DNA of 64,000 bases from an uncultured Oleiphilus sp. GTDB lineage: Bacteria; Pseudomonadota; Gammaproteobacteria; Pseudomonadales; Oleiphilaceae. The stretch lies in NCBI GenBank assembly GCA_913020045.1, contig CAJWBE010000004.1, forward strand, positions 110,263 through 174,262. The letters are read 5' to 3'. The notes beneath the pieces are model-generated. The model had not been told where the DNA came from and searched no databases. It saw only the letters and a list, made by a program, of their open reading frames with translations. Every line of letters starts with the position of its first letter. Position 1 is the first letter of the stretch. Positions 1 through 10,138 of this stretch are shown in pieces. A program made the position numbers and the translations under genes.

Positions 1-360
1 AATCGGCTTTGCGATATATGCGTCAGGTTGATATTCGCGTGCGCCTAGAACGACATCTTTGGAGGTGTCGGCTGTAATCATAATGAACAGGTGTGTGTGT
101 TTGATTCGTTTGGTAACTCTCAACTCTTCTAGAATTTGCTGACCGTTTTTTCCTGCGCCCAAATTAAAATCACATAGCACCACATCATAATAATCATACT
201 TGCATTTGTGCATTGCATCGTCGGCCGTACTCGCCATTTCAACCTGGGTGGCGCCAAATGAGGACAGCATAAGCCTTAGTGATGAGCGAAAGCTTTCGAA
301 GTCATCAACAATTAAGAATCTCAGCTTGGGGTATAGTTTATTGAGCTTTATTTCTTCCAG
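1..360 (-). CDS. Response regulator receiver domain, probably REC-TPR protein (partial, runs off left edge)
   Basis: The reverse strand encodes a receiver domain with the acidic pair in LIVDDFESF, a phospho-acceptor Asp in LCDFNLGAG, a Thr in MITADTS and a Lys in IAKPI, after which the window ends. It is closely similar over its whole visible length to the receiver domain of the REC-TPR protein at 57484-59139, including the shared GAGKNGQQ segment, so a TPR C-terminus outside the window is inferred. It follows the gene at 374-1153 in the same direction, so the two are probably co-transcribed. The start is odd. An in-frame stop lies at 370-372, and no ATG, GTG or TTG occurs between it and the first strand of the domain. 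CTG at 358-360 is the earliest plausible start, with a GAGAG-like sequence just upstream. Confidence 0.75.
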   Translation of the reverse strand, partial: MEEIKLNKLYPKLRFLIVDDFESFRSSLRLMLSSFGATQVEMASTADDAMHKCKYDYYDVVLCDFNLGAGKNGQQILEELRVTKRIKHTHLFIMITADTSKDVVLGAREYQPDAYIAKPI

Positions 361-373
361 GGGAGCCTCTCAA

Positions 374-1153
374 TTAGGAATCAGACTTCTGTTCAATTAA
401 ATCAATGATCTCATTGATCAGCTCGTTCATGATTTTTACTCGAGACTGCGTTTCGATATAGGCTTGCTCGATTTTTTGAGTAGTAAACCATGTAAACGTT
501 GATCCAAATAGAGCAAGCGCTAAGAACGTAGACAAAATAACTTGAGGAAAAGATATGTGCTGGCTTTTATGTTTGAGTTCTTCTTGTTGTACTTTTGTTT
601 GAGTGAGCTCTAGCCTTAGGGTTCTGTTTTCTTCATGTAGCTCTTCGTACGCAGTTTCTAGTGTGGAGATTCGAGCGAACAAAAGTCCATTATCAGAGTC
701 ATCGATCGATTGCGTAAGGTTCTTTTGAACTTCCTCGTAGACTGTAGGCACATCGCTATCTTTTTCATTTGAGGTCTCTTCAGTGCTCTGGCAAAGTCTA
801 TTTAACATTAAGTAGAGCTTGTCTCTATCTATCTGTTTAGAGATGACGCCAGCAGCGCCGAGCTTGTGAGCTTCTTCATAGTAGCGATGGGCGTGCTGTG
901 ATGTGTACATGATCACAGGAATATGTTTGGTTTCGGGGTTTTTCTTGAGTTCAGTTAATGTTTCAAAGCCATCCATTCCTGGCATTAAATGATCAAGGAA
1001 TATGAAGTCTGGGTGATACCAGCTCAACTGAGAAATGGCGTCTTCGCCCGACGTAGCTTGTTCGCAATGTACCTCCATCTTCTTAAGGATTTTGGTCAAA
1101 AGCATTCTGGATGTTGATGAGTCATCAACAACGAGTGCACTAATCTGTGACAC
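374..1153 (-). CDS. Membrane-anchored response regulator (REC - coiled coil - TM - short tail)
   Basis: The 259-residue product begins with a complete receiver domain (about residues 4-122): acidic pair D10/D11, phospho-acceptor D54 in FLDHLMPGMDG, Thr in IMYTSQ and Lys in VISKQI. A low-complexity linker and a predicted coiled coil (about 160-200, rich in E, L and Q) follow. Then comes one hydrophobic segment (about 205-226, VILSTFLALALFGSTF) and a roughly 30-residue amphipathic tail. No DNA-binding, enzymatic or TPR output domain is visible. The layout suggests a phosphorylation-responsive membrane scaffold, perhaps partnering the REC protein encoded just downstream. That role is inferred; the receiver domain itself is certain. 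Confidence 0.85.
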   Translation of the reverse strand: MSQISALVVDDSSTSRMLLTKILKKMEVHCEQATSGEDAISQLSWYHPDFIFLDHLMPGMDGFETLTELKKNPETKHIPVIMYTSQHAHRYYEEAHKLGAAGVISKQIDRDKLYLMLNRLCQSTEETSNEKDSDVPTVYEEVQKNLTQSIDDSDNGLLFARISTLETAYEELHEENRTLRLELTQTKVQQEELKHKSQHISFPQVILSTFLALALFGSTFTWFTTQKIEQAYIETQSRVKIMNELINEIIDLIEQKSDS

Positions 1154-1365
1154 GATTGTCTTCTCTCGAGCTTGTTTGGTGGAATTGGTAGTAAATATGA
1201 TTATTAAGAAGAGTGTAGCAACTGTCTAACAGATGGGTAGCAAATCACGCTGAAAGTTTGAGCTTGTTTTGAATCAAGGGCTTAATTTTTTGGGGATCAT
1301 AAGGGAGTTTGATTATTGAGCGAGATATCAGGATAATACGGCTCCCAAATTTCAAGCGCAGATCA

Positions 1366-2853
1366 ATGTCTGAGGTGCCAAGCGTGAATAAAGATGTACT
1401 AGAGAACTGTTTTTCTGATTGGACTGATCGAGAGACGATCGCTGAAGCGATGATTCCGATGATTGGTCGGTTGTACCGCAAGAATAATGTGGTCACATCC
1501 ATTTATGGTCGGGCCATTATTAATCAGTCAGTCATTGGCTTACTGAAGTCGCATCGCTTTGTTCGTCAGGTGGAGAATAAAGAGTTGTCTGTGCACGATA
1601 CATACGCCGTATTGAAAGTACTAGATGAGATGAATCTTGGTCGAGCGCGTATTGATATAGGAAAATTAGCAGTTCGATATTCGGAGCTGGGTGATGACAC
1701 CTCGCTAGAGGATTTTTTGAAATCCGAGGTTTCCGAAGTTGCCGGCGGTTACGATGAGGAAACTGCTCGGGCACAGAAAGAGCACTCGAAAGACGTGGTC
1801 TTATATGGCTTCGGTAGGATAGGGCGTTTGTTAGCTCGAATTTTAATCGAAAAGGCTGGCGGGGGTAACAACTTGCGTTTGCGTGCGATCGTTGTTCGAC
1901 ACGGAAAAGCTGATAACGATCTGGAGAAAAGAGCGAGCCTGTTACGGCGTGACTCCGTGCATGGTCCTTTCGAGGGGACTATTAGTGTTGATTCCGAGAA
2001 TAACCAGATTGTTGCAAACGGTAATCGAATACAGGTTATTTATTCAGACGGGCCTGATAAAGTCGATTACACCGAATATGGTATTGATAACGCGATCGTC
2101 GTTGATAATACAGGTATTTGGCGCGATGAAGATGGTTTAGGGCTTCACTTGAAGTCAAAGGGCGTGTCAAAGGTTTTGCTAACGGCGCCGGGTAAGGGCG
2201 ATATCAAGAATATCGTTTATGGTATTAATCATTCCGACGCAACCGATGAGGATACTATTCTGTCGGCGGCTTCTTGTACGACGAATGCCATCACACCTGT
2301 CCTGAAGGCGATTGATGATGAGTTTGGCATTATTGATGGTCACGTTGAAACTGTGCACTCTTTCACCAATGATCAAAACCTCATTGATAACTATCATAAG
2401 GGTAGTCGACGCGGGCGAAGTGCTCCGCTGAATATGGTTATTACTGAAACTGGGGCAGCAAAGGCTGTGGCTAAAGCTCTCCCAGAGATGGCTGGAAAGC
2501 TAACAGGTAACGCTATTAGGGTTCCAACCCCTAACGTATCCATGGCAATCCTTAACTTGAATTTGAAAGACGGCACCTCGGTTGAGGACGTAAATAACTA
2601 TTTGCGCGATGTCTCGCTCCATTCGGCCCTCGCCAAACAAATTGACTTTGTTAACTCTGAGGAAGTCGTTTCGACGGATTTTGTCGGCTCTAGGCGTGCG
2701 GGTGTCGTAGATGCGCGCGCGACAATAGCGAATGGGTCAAGACTTGTTCTGTATGTTTGGTACGACAATGAATTTGGCTATAGCGCCCAGGTGATTCGGA
2801 TTGTTAACCAAATGGCGGGCGTGGTTTATCCATCGTTTCCTAAGTTGTCTTAG
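1366..2853 (+). CDS. gap: Glyceraldehyde-3-phosphate dehydrogenase, long form with N-terminal extension
   Basis: The protein has about 495 residues from ATG 1366; an in-frame TTG at 1309 would add 19 residues not expected for the family. The C-terminal ~350 residues are a full GAPDH: Rossmann motif VLYGFGRIGRLLA, catalytic Cys in SAASCTTNAITP, catalytic His in VETVHSFTNDQN, and the C-terminal WYDNEFGYSAQV. An extension of ~135-150 residues precedes the NAD-binding domain, as in the long GAPDH found next to nqr genes in Pseudomonas. It probably interconverts glyceraldehyde-3-phosphate and 1,3-bisphosphoglycerate in the cytosol. The glycolytic or gluconeogenic direction cannot be read from sequence. 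A strong terminator follows, so it is transcribed separately from nqr. Confidence 0.9.
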   Translation: MSEVPSVNKDVLENCFSDWTDRETIAEAMIPMIGRLYRKNNVVTSIYGRAIINQSVIGLLKSHRFVRQVENKELSVHDTYAVLKVLDEMNLGRARIDIGKLAVRYSELGDDTSLEDFLKSEVSEVAGGYDEETARAQKEHSKDVVLYGFGRIGRLLARILIEKAGGGNNLRLRAIVVRHGKADNDLEKRASLLRRDSVHGPFEGTISVDSENNQIVANGNRIQVIYSDGPDKVDYTEYGIDNAIVVDNTGIWRDEDGLGLHLKSKGVSKVLLTAPGKGDIKNIVYGINHSDATDEDTILSAASCTTNAITPVLKAIDDEFGIIDGHVETVHSFTNDQNLIDNYHKGSRRGRSAPLNMVITETGAAKAVAKALPEMAGKLTGNAIRVPTPNVSMAILNLNLKDGTSVEDVNNYLRDVSLHSALAKQIDFVNSEEVVSTDFVGSRRAGVVDARATIANGSRLVLYVWYDNEFGYSAQVIRIVNQMAGVVYPSFPKLS

Positions 2854-2882
2854 TTAGTCGGGCTAATTTTGCTGTTTTTGTA

Positions 2883-2913
2883 AACCCTTGGCTGAAAAGC
2901 CAAGGGTTTTTTT
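2883..2913 (+). terminator. Rho-independent terminator of gap
   Basis: An 11-bp perfect stem (AACCCTTGGCT / AGCCAAGGGTT) with a GAAA tetraloop is followed by a T-run. It lies 30 bases after the gap stop codon. Confidence 0.9.
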
Positions 2914-3023
2914 GTGAGTAAATAAAACAAGCAGAGTTGCTGCTTCTGTATTAAGCTTTTTGTTGAATAACAGTGATGGGTGAGGCTGCCCTCATTTGCT
3001 GAGCGTATTTTTGTTATACGGTG

Positions 3024-3052
3024 TGGCATATTCGTTGCGGCGTCATTATAAT
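3024..3052 (+). promoter_or_regulatory. Candidate nqr promoter (sigma-54-like -24/-12 element overlapping a TATAAT)
   Basis: TGGCATATTCGTTGC at 3024-3038 has the GG and GC doublets exactly 12 bases apart, as in -24/-12 promoters (consensus TGGCACG-N4-TTGC). A TATAAT follows at 3047-3052 without a good -35 for sigma-70. The stretch from the gap terminator to nqrA (2914-3180) holds nothing else that I recognise. This is a motif match only; an activator site was not identified. Confidence 0.35.
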
Positions 3053-3180
3053 TGTCGCGATTTTTTAGCTCGTCTCTTCAAATAAGGCTTGATTTTGGGC
3101 TTTTTTGGTTAATTAGTGTCCAGTTTGGCGCTGACGGAGGCGAAGTGGTTCAATATTTTCTGATGATTAGGCAGAATTGA

Positions 3181-4524
3181 ATGATCAATATTAAGAAAGG
3201 CCTTGATCTTCCAATAACCGGATCTCCTGAACAGTCCATTTCTCAAGGTAATGCAGTTAGCCGAGTGGCAATTGTAGGCTTTGATTATGTTGGTATGAAG
3301 CCAACAATGGCGGTTCAAGTAGGCGACCAGGTTAAGAAAGGACAGCTTCTTTTCGAAGACAAGAAAACGCCCGGCGTAAAATACACAGCACCTGCGAGTG
3401 GCTCTATAAAAGAGATCAATCGCGGTGAGCGAAGAGTCTTTCAATCGATCGTGATTGAAGTTTCTGGCAACGATAGTGTTCAATTCGAGAGCTATGACGC
3501 TTCTGCTTTAACTAGCATTTCTAGGGAGCAAGTTGCAGGCAACTTGATTGAGTCAGGCGCTTGGACCGCGTTGCGAACTCGGCCATATAGTAAAGTGCCA
3601 GAGTCAGGTTCAGTTCCCAACTCGATCTTTATCACCGCTATGGATACACACCCACTTTCAGCAGATCCTGCGGTAATAATCGCAGAGCAGTCTGATGCAT
3701 TTCAGAATGGGGCTGTTGTTCTATCAAAGCTTACTGATGGTAAGGTCTTTGTGTGCCAAGAGGCTGGCTTACAGCCGTTGGTCGCGCCTTCAGACCGTAT
3801 CGAGGTGAAGGCTTTCTCTGGTAAGCATCCAGCTGGCAATGCCGGTACACACATCCATTTCATTGACCCAGTGCATGATAAAAAGACTGTTTGGTCAATT
3901 GGGTATCAGGACGTGATTGCAATTGGCAAGCTATTTGTGACCGGTGAGATATCATCAGATCGAGTGTTTTCTTTGGCTGGGCCAATGGTTAAGAAGCCTC
4001 GCTTGGTTCGATCTCGAGTTGGTGCAAATATTTCAGACTTGGTTGCTGGCGAACTTAAAGACGGCACTTCGCGAAAAATTTCGGGTTCTGTGCTCGGCGG
4101 CCGCACCGCTAAGAATTCTGCTGACTTTGTAGGGCGATATGCCAATCAGGTAAGTGTTATTGAAGAGCCAGGACAGCGCGAGTTCATGGGTTGGTTGTCT
4201 CCTGGGCCCAATAAATTTTCGGTACTAAATATATATATATCGAAATTATTTTCTGGCAAGCGATTCAATTTTACCACGACGACAAACGGTAGTGACCGAG
4301 CGATGGTGCCGATCGGTACTTACGAAGGCATTATGCCACTAGATATACTGCCAACGCAGCTGCTACGGTCTTTGATTGTAGGGGATACTGAGCAGGCTCA
4401 ATTCTTGGGTTGCTTGGAGCTTGATGAAGAAGATTTAGCATTGTGCACATTTGTTTGTCCTGGGAAATATGAATACGGGCCAATTCTTCGTGATAATTTG
4501 ACCCGTATAGAGAAAGAGGGCTAG
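3181..4524 (+). CDS. nqrA: Na+-translocating NADH:quinone reductase subunit A
   Basis: The 447-residue protein matches the family length and starts with the characteristic [12 protein letters not shown]. NqrA is the peripheral cytoplasmic subunit of the six-subunit Na+-NQR and takes part in quinone binding. Recognisable segments include the biotinyl-lipoyl-like N-terminal region ([18 protein letters not shown]) and the conserved [11 protein letters not shown]. It is the first gene of nqrABCDEF-apbE-nqrM, with nqrB starting two bases after its stop. Confidence 0.97.
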   Translation: MINIKKGLDLPITGSPEQSISQGNAVSRVAIVGFDYVGMKPTMAVQVGDQVKKGQLLFEDKKTPGVKYTAPASGSIKEINRGERRVFQSIVIEVSGNDSVQFESYDASALTSISREQVAGNLIESGAWTALRTRPYSKVPESGSVPNSIFITAMDTHPLSADPAVIIAEQSDAFQNGAVVLSKLTDGKVFVCQEAGLQPLVAPSDRIEVKAFSGKHPAGNAGTHIHFIDPVHDKKTVWSIGYQDVIAIGKLFVTGEISSDRVFSLAGPMVKKPRLVRSRVGANISDLVAGELKDGTSRKISGSVLGGRTAKNSADFVGRYANQVSVIEEPGQREFMGWLSPGPNKFSVLNIYISKLFSGKRFNFTTTTNGSDRAMVPIGTYEGIMPLDILPTQLLRSLIVGDTEQAQFLGCLELDEEDLALCTFVCPGKYEYGPILRDNLTRIEKEG

Positions 4525-4526
4525 GC

Positions 4527-5717
4527 ATGGGACTTCGAGCATTTTTAGACAGTATCGAGCCAAACTTCCACAAAGGCGGTAAGCACGAGCGCTGGTATGC
4601 CTTATTCGAGGCAGTTGATACAATTTTTTACTCTCCGTCGAGCGTTACTCGCTCGAACGCGCATGTGAGAGATGGGATTGATCTCAAACGAATGATGATT
4701 ACTGTTTGGTTTTGTACCTTTCCTGCTATGTTTTTTGGCATGTGGAACGTAGGGTTTCAGGCCAATACGGCAATTGCGGCAGGTATCGGTTCTATCCCGA
4801 CTGACTGGCATAGTTTGTTCTTTGTTGGGCATGACGCAGGCAACTGGTTGCATAATCTAAGTTATGGGGCAGCCTATTTCTTACCTATATATGCAGTGAC
4901 CTTCGTTGTTGGTGGCTTCTGGGAAGTTTTGTTCGCTACTGTTCGAGGGCATGAGGTTAACGAAGGGTTTTTCGTAACGTCTATTCTTTTTTCTCTTATT
5001 GTGCCGCCTGACATTCCGTTGTGGCAGGTCGCGCTAGGTATCTCGTTCGGTGTGGTTATCGGTAAAGAAATTTTCGGTGGCACAGGCAAAAACTTTCTAA
5101 ACCCCGCGTTGACGGGAAGGGCGTTTTTGTTTTTTGCTTACCCTGCTGAAATTTCTGGCGATGCAGTGTGGACGGCCGTCGACGGTTTTAGCGGCGCTAC
5201 CACGCTCAGTATTGTTGCGGCTAACGGTGTTGAGGGGCTTTCGGGGCAAATTACTTGGTTAGATGCTTTCTTTGGAACCGTACAAGGCTCTATTGGCGAA
5301 ACATCAACGTTAGCGATTTTGCTTGGCGGCGCTGTATTGCTTGCAACAAAGATTGCTTCGTGGCGAATTGTACTTGGTGTGCTGGGTGGAATGATTGCCA
5401 TGTCCTTGCTGTTCAACGCGATTGGTTCGGATACTAATCCGATGTTCGCGATGCCCGCTCACTGGCACTTAGTCTCTGGCGGCTTTGCGTTCGGGATGAT
5501 ATTTATGGCGACAGATCCAGTTTCTTCCTCAATGACGAACACAGGCAAGTTTGTGTTCGGTGCACTGATCGGCGTTATGGTGGTATTAATCCGGGTTGTT
5601 AATCCAGCTTTCCCAGAAGGCATGATGCTGGCTATTCTTTTTGCGAATTTATTCGCGCCGCTTATTGATCACGTAGTGGTTCAGGCGAATATCAAACGGA
5701 GGTTAGCGCGTGTCTAA
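4527..5717 (+). CDS. nqrB: Na+-translocating NADH:quinone reductase subunit B
   Basis: The 396-residue polytopic inner-membrane subunit holds covalently bound FMN and riboflavin and forms much of the Na+ path. The flavinylation motif SGAT is present at residues 222-225, so Thr225 is the expected FMN attachment site, modified by ApbE encoded downstream. Many hydrophobic segments are visible, along with the conserved [17 protein letters not shown] loop. Its 3' end overlaps nqrC by 8 bases, indicating translational coupling. Confidence 0.97.
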   Translation: MGLRAFLDSIEPNFHKGGKHERWYALFEAVDTIFYSPSSVTRSNAHVRDGIDLKRMMITVWFCTFPAMFFGMWNVGFQANTAIAAGIGSIPTDWHSLFFVGHDAGNWLHNLSYGAAYFLPIYAVTFVVGGFWEVLFATVRGHEVNEGFFVTSILFSLIVPPDIPLWQVALGISFGVVIGKEIFGGTGKNFLNPALTGRAFLFFAYPAEISGDAVWTAVDGFSGATTLSIVAANGVEGLSGQITWLDAFFGTVQGSIGETSTLAILLGGAVLLATKIASWRIVLGVLGGMIAMSLLFNAIGSDTNPMFAMPAHWHLVSGGFAFGMIFMATDPVSSSMTNTGKFVFGALIGVMVVLIRVVNPAFPEGMMLAILFANLFAPLIDHVVVQANIKRRLARV

Positions 5718-6510
5718 TAAAGAATCGACAACCAAGACAATAACCGTAGCATTTCTACTTTGTATCGTTTGTTCCATTGTGGTGGCAAGCTCTGTTGTTT
5801 TACTTAAGCCTATTCAGGAAAAGAACAAAGCGTTAAACCTCAAAGCAAATATCTTGGCGGCTGCAGGTCTGCTGCAAGCTAACGCTACTCCTGCGGAAAT
5901 CGAAACAAAATTTTCGTCGATTAAGCCTAAGTTGGTTGACCTTGATACAGGCGAGTATGCTGACGTAAGCGCTGTGGGTAAAGAGCAGGCTCTTGACTAC
6001 GATCAGCGAAAAGCCGCGAAGGATCCAAGCTTATCTGCGCCGATCGATGGTGATAAGGATATTGCTAGCATTAAACGGCGAGTTAAGTACGCAAAAGTTT
6101 ACCTTGTAGAAAATGCAGGCAAGCTTGAAACGATCATATTGCCGGTAAGCGGTTATGGTCTTTGGTCTACGCTGCACGGTTTTCTTGCTCTGGAGGGAGA
6201 CGCTAATACGGTCGTAGGGCTTGGCTTTTATGAGCATGCTGAAACACCTGGCCTTGGCGGTGAAGTAGATAACCCTCGCTGGAAAGCTATTTGGCCGGGT
6301 AAGGAAGTCTACGATTTAGCGTCGGGTACAACGCCGAAGCTTGAAGTGATCAAGGGGGCGGTAGACAAGACTCGTGATGAAGCAAAATATCAAGTAGACG
6401 GGTTGTCAGGTGCAACGCTAACGAGTCGGGGTATTACCAATCTCGTCCAGTACTGGACCGGACAGGAAGGCTTTCAGAAGTATTTAAACAAATTGCGGGA
6501 GGGTGTATAG
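5710..6510 (+). CDS. nqrC: Na+-translocating NADH:quinone reductase subunit C
   Basis: The 266-residue protein has one N-terminal membrane helix (about 10-32) and a periplasmic FMN-binding domain. The ApbE recognition site SGATLT lies at about residues 233-238, with Thr236 as the likely covalent FMN site. It starts with GTG inside the end of nqrB. In the complex NqrC relays electrons between the Fe centre in NqrD/E and the FMN of NqrB. Confidence 0.96.
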   Translation: MSNKESTTKTITVAFLLCIVCSIVVASSVVLLKPIQEKNKALNLKANILAAAGLLQANATPAEIETKFSSIKPKLVDLDTGEYADVSAVGKEQALDYDQRKAAKDPSLSAPIDGDKDIASIKRRVKYAKVYLVENAGKLETIILPVSGYGLWSTLHGFLALEGDANTVVGLGFYEHAETPGLGGEVDNPRWKAIWPGKEVYDLASGTTPKLEVIKGAVDKTRDEAKYQVDGLSGATLTSRGITNLVQYWTGQEGFQKYLNKLREGV

Positions 6511-6511
6511 C

Positions 6512-7177
6512 ATGAGTGGGTCAACTGCAAAAAAAGTGCTATTCGAACCGGTTTTTACGAATAACCCGATAGCGCTTCAAATTCTTGGTATTTGTTCAGC
6601 GTTGGCTGTTACAACAAGTATGAAGCTTTCGTTGGTAATGGGCTTGGCGGTTTGTACGGTTACCGGTCTTTCAAACTTATTTATTGCATTAATCAGAAGC
6701 CAGATTCCTTCGAACATTCGAATTATTGTTCAGATGACCATTATTGCGTCATTGGTAATCGTCGTGGATCAAATATTGAGAGCATACGCCTACGAAATTA
6801 GTAAGCAGCTATCGGTATTTGTCGGTCTCATTATCACAAATTGTATTGTCATGGGGCGTGCAGAAGCCTTTGCGATGCAAAACTCTCCCGGAGTGAGTTT
6901 TCTTGATGGCGTTGGCAACGGTCTTGGTTATGCGGTAATTCTAATTGCCGTCGCGTTTTTCAGAGAGCTGCTAGGGGCTGGAAAACTGTTTGGCGTAGAG
7001 ATTTTGGCAACCGTTAACGATGGTGGTTGGTATGTCCCTAACGGATTGTTGCTCCTGCCGCCAAGTGCATTTTTTATAATAGGCTTGTTGATTTGGGCGC
7101 TAAGAGGTTGGAAGAAGGATCAGGTCGAAGCAGAGGATTTCAAAATGTCTGCTCATAACGTTAAGGAGGCCTTCTAA
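6512..7177 (+). CDS. nqrD: Na+-translocating NADH:quinone reductase subunit D
   Basis: The 221-residue integral membrane protein has about six hydrophobic helices. I take ATG 6512 as the start, one base after the nqrC stop; an in-frame GTG at 6503 would add three residues. NqrD and its paralogue NqrE form a pseudo-symmetric pair that binds an iron centre in the membrane, and the Cys in [15 protein letters not shown] is a conserved ligand position. The stop codon overlaps the ATG of nqrE by one base. Confidence 0.96.
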   Translation: MSGSTAKKVLFEPVFTNNPIALQILGICSALAVTTSMKLSLVMGLAVCTVTGLSNLFIALIRSQIPSNIRIIVQMTIIASLVIVVDQILRAYAYEISKQLSVFVGLIITNCIVMGRAEAFAMQNSPGVSFLDGVGNGLGYAVILIAVAFFRELLGAGKLFGVEILATVNDGGWYVPNGLLLLPPSAFFIIGLLIWALRGWKKDQVEAEDFKMSAHNVKEAF

Positions 7178-7788
7178 TGCTGGAGCACTATCTTAGTCTC
7201 TTCGTGAAAGCCGTATTTGTTGAAAATATGGCATTGGCGTTTTTCTTGGGAATGTGTACGTTCTTGGCGATTTCTAAGAAGATTCAAGCTGCATTTGGTT
7301 TGGGTATAGCGGTGGTCGTCGTACTGGCGGTCACGGTCCCTGTTAACAATTTGATTTATACCTATGTCCTGAAAGAAGGAGCGCTAGCTTGGGCCGGTTT
7401 CCCAGAAGTTGATCTTAGCTTTTTGGGATTATTGACTTATATAGGCGTCATTGCAGCATTAGTTCAAATACTTGAAATGGTATTAGATAAGTATTTTCCG
7501 GATCTATATAACGCGTTAGGTGTGTTTTTGCCCCTTATTACCGTTAACTGCGCAATACTAGGTGCATCACTATTTATGGTCGAGCGTGATTATAACTTCG
7601 GTGAAAGCTTGGTTTATGGTGTCGGTGCAGGTGTTGGCTGGGCGTTAGCAATTGTTGCGCTTGCAGGAATCAGGGAGAAGCTGAAGTACAGTGACGTTCC
7701 AGAAGGTCTCAGGGGGCTTGGAATTACGTTCATTACCGTTGGGCTTATGTCGTTGGGCTTCATGTCTTTCTCAGGCATTTCGCTTTAA
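7177..7788 (+). CDS. nqrE: Na+-translocating NADH:quinone reductase subunit E
   Basis: The 203-residue polytopic protein starts [20 protein letters not shown], as is usual for NqrE. The conserved cysteines in FLGMCTFLA and TVNCAILGA are the ones expected to share the intramembrane iron centre with NqrD. An AAGGAGG ribosome-binding site lies inside the end of nqrD, consistent with coupled expression. About six membrane helices are visible. Confidence 0.97.
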   Translation: MLEHYLSLFVKAVFVENMALAFFLGMCTFLAISKKIQAAFGLGIAVVVVLAVTVPVNNLIYTYVLKEGALAWAGFPEVDLSFLGLLTYIGVIAALVQILEMVLDKYFPDLYNALGVFLPLITVNCAILGASLFMVERDYNFGESLVYGVGAGVGWALAIVALAGIREKLKYSDVPEGLRGLGITFITVGLMSLGFMSFSGISL

Positions 7789-7823
7789 TTAGTCACTGAA
7801 TCAGGTTCAAGTAAGGTGTTTTT

Positions 7824-9050
7824 ATGAATGCAGAAATCATACTCGGTGTCGTAATGTTTACGGTCATCGTGCTGTCGCTAGTAGCGGTTATTCTCGCAGC
7901 GCGAGGGCAGCTAGTAAGTTCAGGTGATGTGTCTATCGAAGTTAACGGTGACGCTAGTGCCGCGATAACAACGCCGGCTGGCGGAAAACTGCTACAGACC
8001 TTAGCATCAGAAGGTTTGTTCTTATCGTCCGCTTGTGGCGGCGGTGGAACATGTGCGCAGTGTAAATGTAAAGTTCTTGAAGGTGGGGGCTCTATGCTTC
8101 CTACTGAGAAAGCGTATTTTACCAAGCGTGACGAAGCAGAAGGCTGGCGTTTGTCGTGCCAAGTCCCCGTTAAGCAAGACATGAAGGTAGAAGTGCCTGA
8201 AGAAGTGTTTGGCGTAAAGAAGTGGGAGTGCACGGTCGAGTCAAATCCAAATGTTGCAACGTTTATCAAGGAGCTCACGCTGCGCTTACCGGAAGGTGAG
8301 AATGTTGATTTTCGTGCTGGAGGCTATGTCCAGTTGGAATGTCCTCCTCATGTAGCTGACTATAAAGACTTTGATATTGAGGATGAGTATCGAGGCGATT
8401 GGGACAAGTTTAATCTTTGGCAGTACAAGTCAGAGGTTAAAGAGACGGTTATTCGTGCCTATTCGATGGCTAACTACCCTGAAGAAAAAGGGATCGTTAA
8501 GTTCAATATTCGGGTTGCCTCGCCCCCTCCAGGGACCACGCTTCCACCTGGTCAGATGTCTTCTTGGACGTTCAATTTGAAGCCGGGTGATAAAGTAACG
8601 GTATACGGTCCATTTGGTGAGTTTTTCGCAAAAGATACTGATGCTGAAATGGTATTTATCGGCGGCGGTGCAGGAATGGCCCCAATGCGGTCACATATTT
8701 TTGATCAGCTTAAACGATTGAACTCTACCCGAAAAATTTCATTTTGGTATGGCGCGCGAAGCTTGCGCGAAATGTTCTATCAGGAAGAGTATGACTCGCT
8801 TGCTAATGAAAACAGCAACTTTGTGTGGCACGCCGCGTTGTCGGACCCGCAGCCTGAAGATAATTGGGAAGGTTATACTGGTTTTATACACAACGTATTG
8901 TTTGAACAATACTTGAAAGACCATCCCGCGCCCGAAGATTGTGAATATTATATGTGTGGGCCTCCAATGATGAACGCCGCTGTGATCGAGATGCTTAAAG
9001 GATTAGGTGTCGAGGAAGAAAATATATTGTTGGATGATTTTGGCGGTTAG
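7824..9050 (+). CDS. nqrF: Na+-translocating NADH:quinone reductase subunit F (NADH dehydrogenase module)
   Basis: The 408-residue NqrF is the electron entry point. In order it has an N-terminal membrane helix (about 3-25) and a 2Fe-2S ferredoxin domain with Cys71, Cys77, Cys80 and a fourth Cys near residue 112 in LSCQVPV. An FAD domain (RAYSMANYP) and an NADH domain ([12 protein letters not shown] and YMCGPPMMN) follow. The C-terminal DDFGG is typical of the family. It lies 35 bases after nqrE with an AAGG ribosome-binding site. Confidence 0.97.
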   Translation: MNAEIILGVVMFTVIVLSLVAVILAARGQLVSSGDVSIEVNGDASAAITTPAGGKLLQTLASEGLFLSSACGGGGTCAQCKCKVLEGGGSMLPTEKAYFTKRDEAEGWRLSCQVPVKQDMKVEVPEEVFGVKKWECTVESNPNVATFIKELTLRLPEGENVDFRAGGYVQLECPPHVADYKDFDIEDEYRGDWDKFNLWQYKSEVKETVIRAYSMANYPEEKGIVKFNIRVASPPPGTTLPPGQMSSWTFNLKPGDKVTVYGPFGEFFAKDTDAEMVFIGGGAGMAPMRSHIFDQLKRLNSTRKISFWYGARSLREMFYQEEYDSLANENSNFVWHAALSDPQPEDNWEGYTGFIHNVLFEQYLKDHPAPEDCEYYMCGPPMMNAAVIEMLKGLGVEEENILLDDFGG

Positions 9051-10125
9051 TCCTTTAAAAAAACCAGATAGGTATTCATTACCTATCTGGTCATTCTCCT
9101 GTTCCGCGAACAAAAGCGTTTTAGTTTTTCTTGTAGTCGCTCCTCTCTTACTGGTGGGATGTGGTCTTAGCGGTCCGCAAACCTATGTCATAAACGGTTC
9201 CACGATGGGAACTTATTACACTGTTAAGTTAGTCTCTCGCGAATCTATTAAAGACAGTGAGCTAGATGATTTAGAACACGATATTGCTAAATCCTTAGGC
9301 GAAATCAATAGTTTAATGTCTAGCTATGATGACGATTCTGAGATCAGTCGTTTTAACCGAGCGCCTATCGCTACTCGCTTTGGCCTTTCTACTCCGACTT
9401 TTGAGGTGTTGTCACAATCGGTCGATATATATAATCTGACCGATGGAGCGTTCGATATTAGTGTCTCCCCACTGATTGAATTATGGGGGTTTGGCGCGTC
9501 GGATTCGCCACTAGAGACTCCGACGCGAAAAGCTGTTGATTTGGCAAAAGCCAACGTTGGCTTGAATCAGTTGACGTTAGACCTTTCTGATTCGACTGCA
9601 ACCAAACTGAGGCCAGTTCAGATTAATGTGTCGGCTATCGCAAAAGGATATGCAGTCGATCGAGTTGCTAATTTTTTGAACCAGTTTGAACCCCTTGGGT
9701 TCTTGGTCGAGGTCGGCGGAGAAATCCGTGCATCGGGATATAAGGCATCGGGAGATCCGTGGCGCGTTGGTATTGAAGTTCCGACTCAGTCTTCTCGGAG
9801 TTCTCATACCACATTGGCGCTTAAAAATAGATCAATAGCGACGTCTGGCGATTATAGAAACTATATCGATTTAGAGGGCGTTCGCTATTCTCATACGCTT
9901 GATCCGCGCACGGGCTATCCAGTTGAACATAAAGTTACTTCGGTAAGTGTATTAGCGGATACTTGCGCGCAAGCAGATGCGCTAGCGACAGCGCTAATGG
10001 TGATGGGTGAAACAGAAGGCTTAGCGTTTGCTGCGCAAAACAACCTAGATACACTGTTTATCGTGAAAGCAGGTGATGGCTTCGTGAATAAAGCAACTGG
10101 CGGCCTAAAGGCGTTGGTAAATTGA
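9034..10125 (+). CDS. apbE: FAD:protein FMN transferase (lipoprotein)
   Basis: ApbE attaches FMN to Thr of the SGAT motifs in NqrB and NqrC on the periplasmic side of the inner membrane. Conserved segments seen are [42 protein letters not shown] and [12 protein letters not shown] lipobox (LLLVGC) about 40 residues from ATG 9034 marks it as a lipoprotein. The start is uncertain. The only in-frame starts before the hydrophobic core (GTG 9007, ATG 9034, TTG 9040) all lie inside nqrF, giving an unusually long signal peptide and placing a 12-bp hairpin (9063-9091) inside the coding sequence. Confidence 0.92.
   Translation: MILAVSPLKKPDRYSLPIWSFSCSANKSVLVFLVVAPLLLVGCGLSGPQTYVINGSTMGTYYTVKLVSRESIKDSELDDLEHDIAKSLGEINSLMSSYDDDSEISRFNRAPIATRFGLSTPTFEVLSQSVDIYNLTDGAFDISVSPLIELWGFGASDSPLETPTRKAVDLAKANVGLNQLTLDLSDSTATKLRPVQINVSAIAKGYAVDRVANFLNQFEPLGFLVEVGGEIRASGYKASGDPWRVGIEVPTQSSRSSHTTLALKNRSIATSGDYRNYIDLEGVRYSHTLDPRTGYPVEHKVTSVSVLADTCAQADALATALMVMGETEGLAFAAQNNLDTLFIVKAGDGFVNKATGGLKALVN
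9063..9091 (+). promoter_or_regulatory. Perfect 12-bp hairpin just after nqrF
   Basis: ACCAGATAGGTA and TACCTATCTGGT are perfect inverse complements separated by TTCAT. The hairpin begins 13 bases after the nqrF stop and has an A-rich left flank but no T-run on the right. It could lower apbE expression relative to nqrA-F, stabilise the nqr mRNA 3' end, or terminate transcripts from the opposite direction. It lies inside the reading frame predicted for the apbE signal peptide. Confidence 0.6.
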
Positions 10126-10138
10126 CGGGAGTAGAGTG

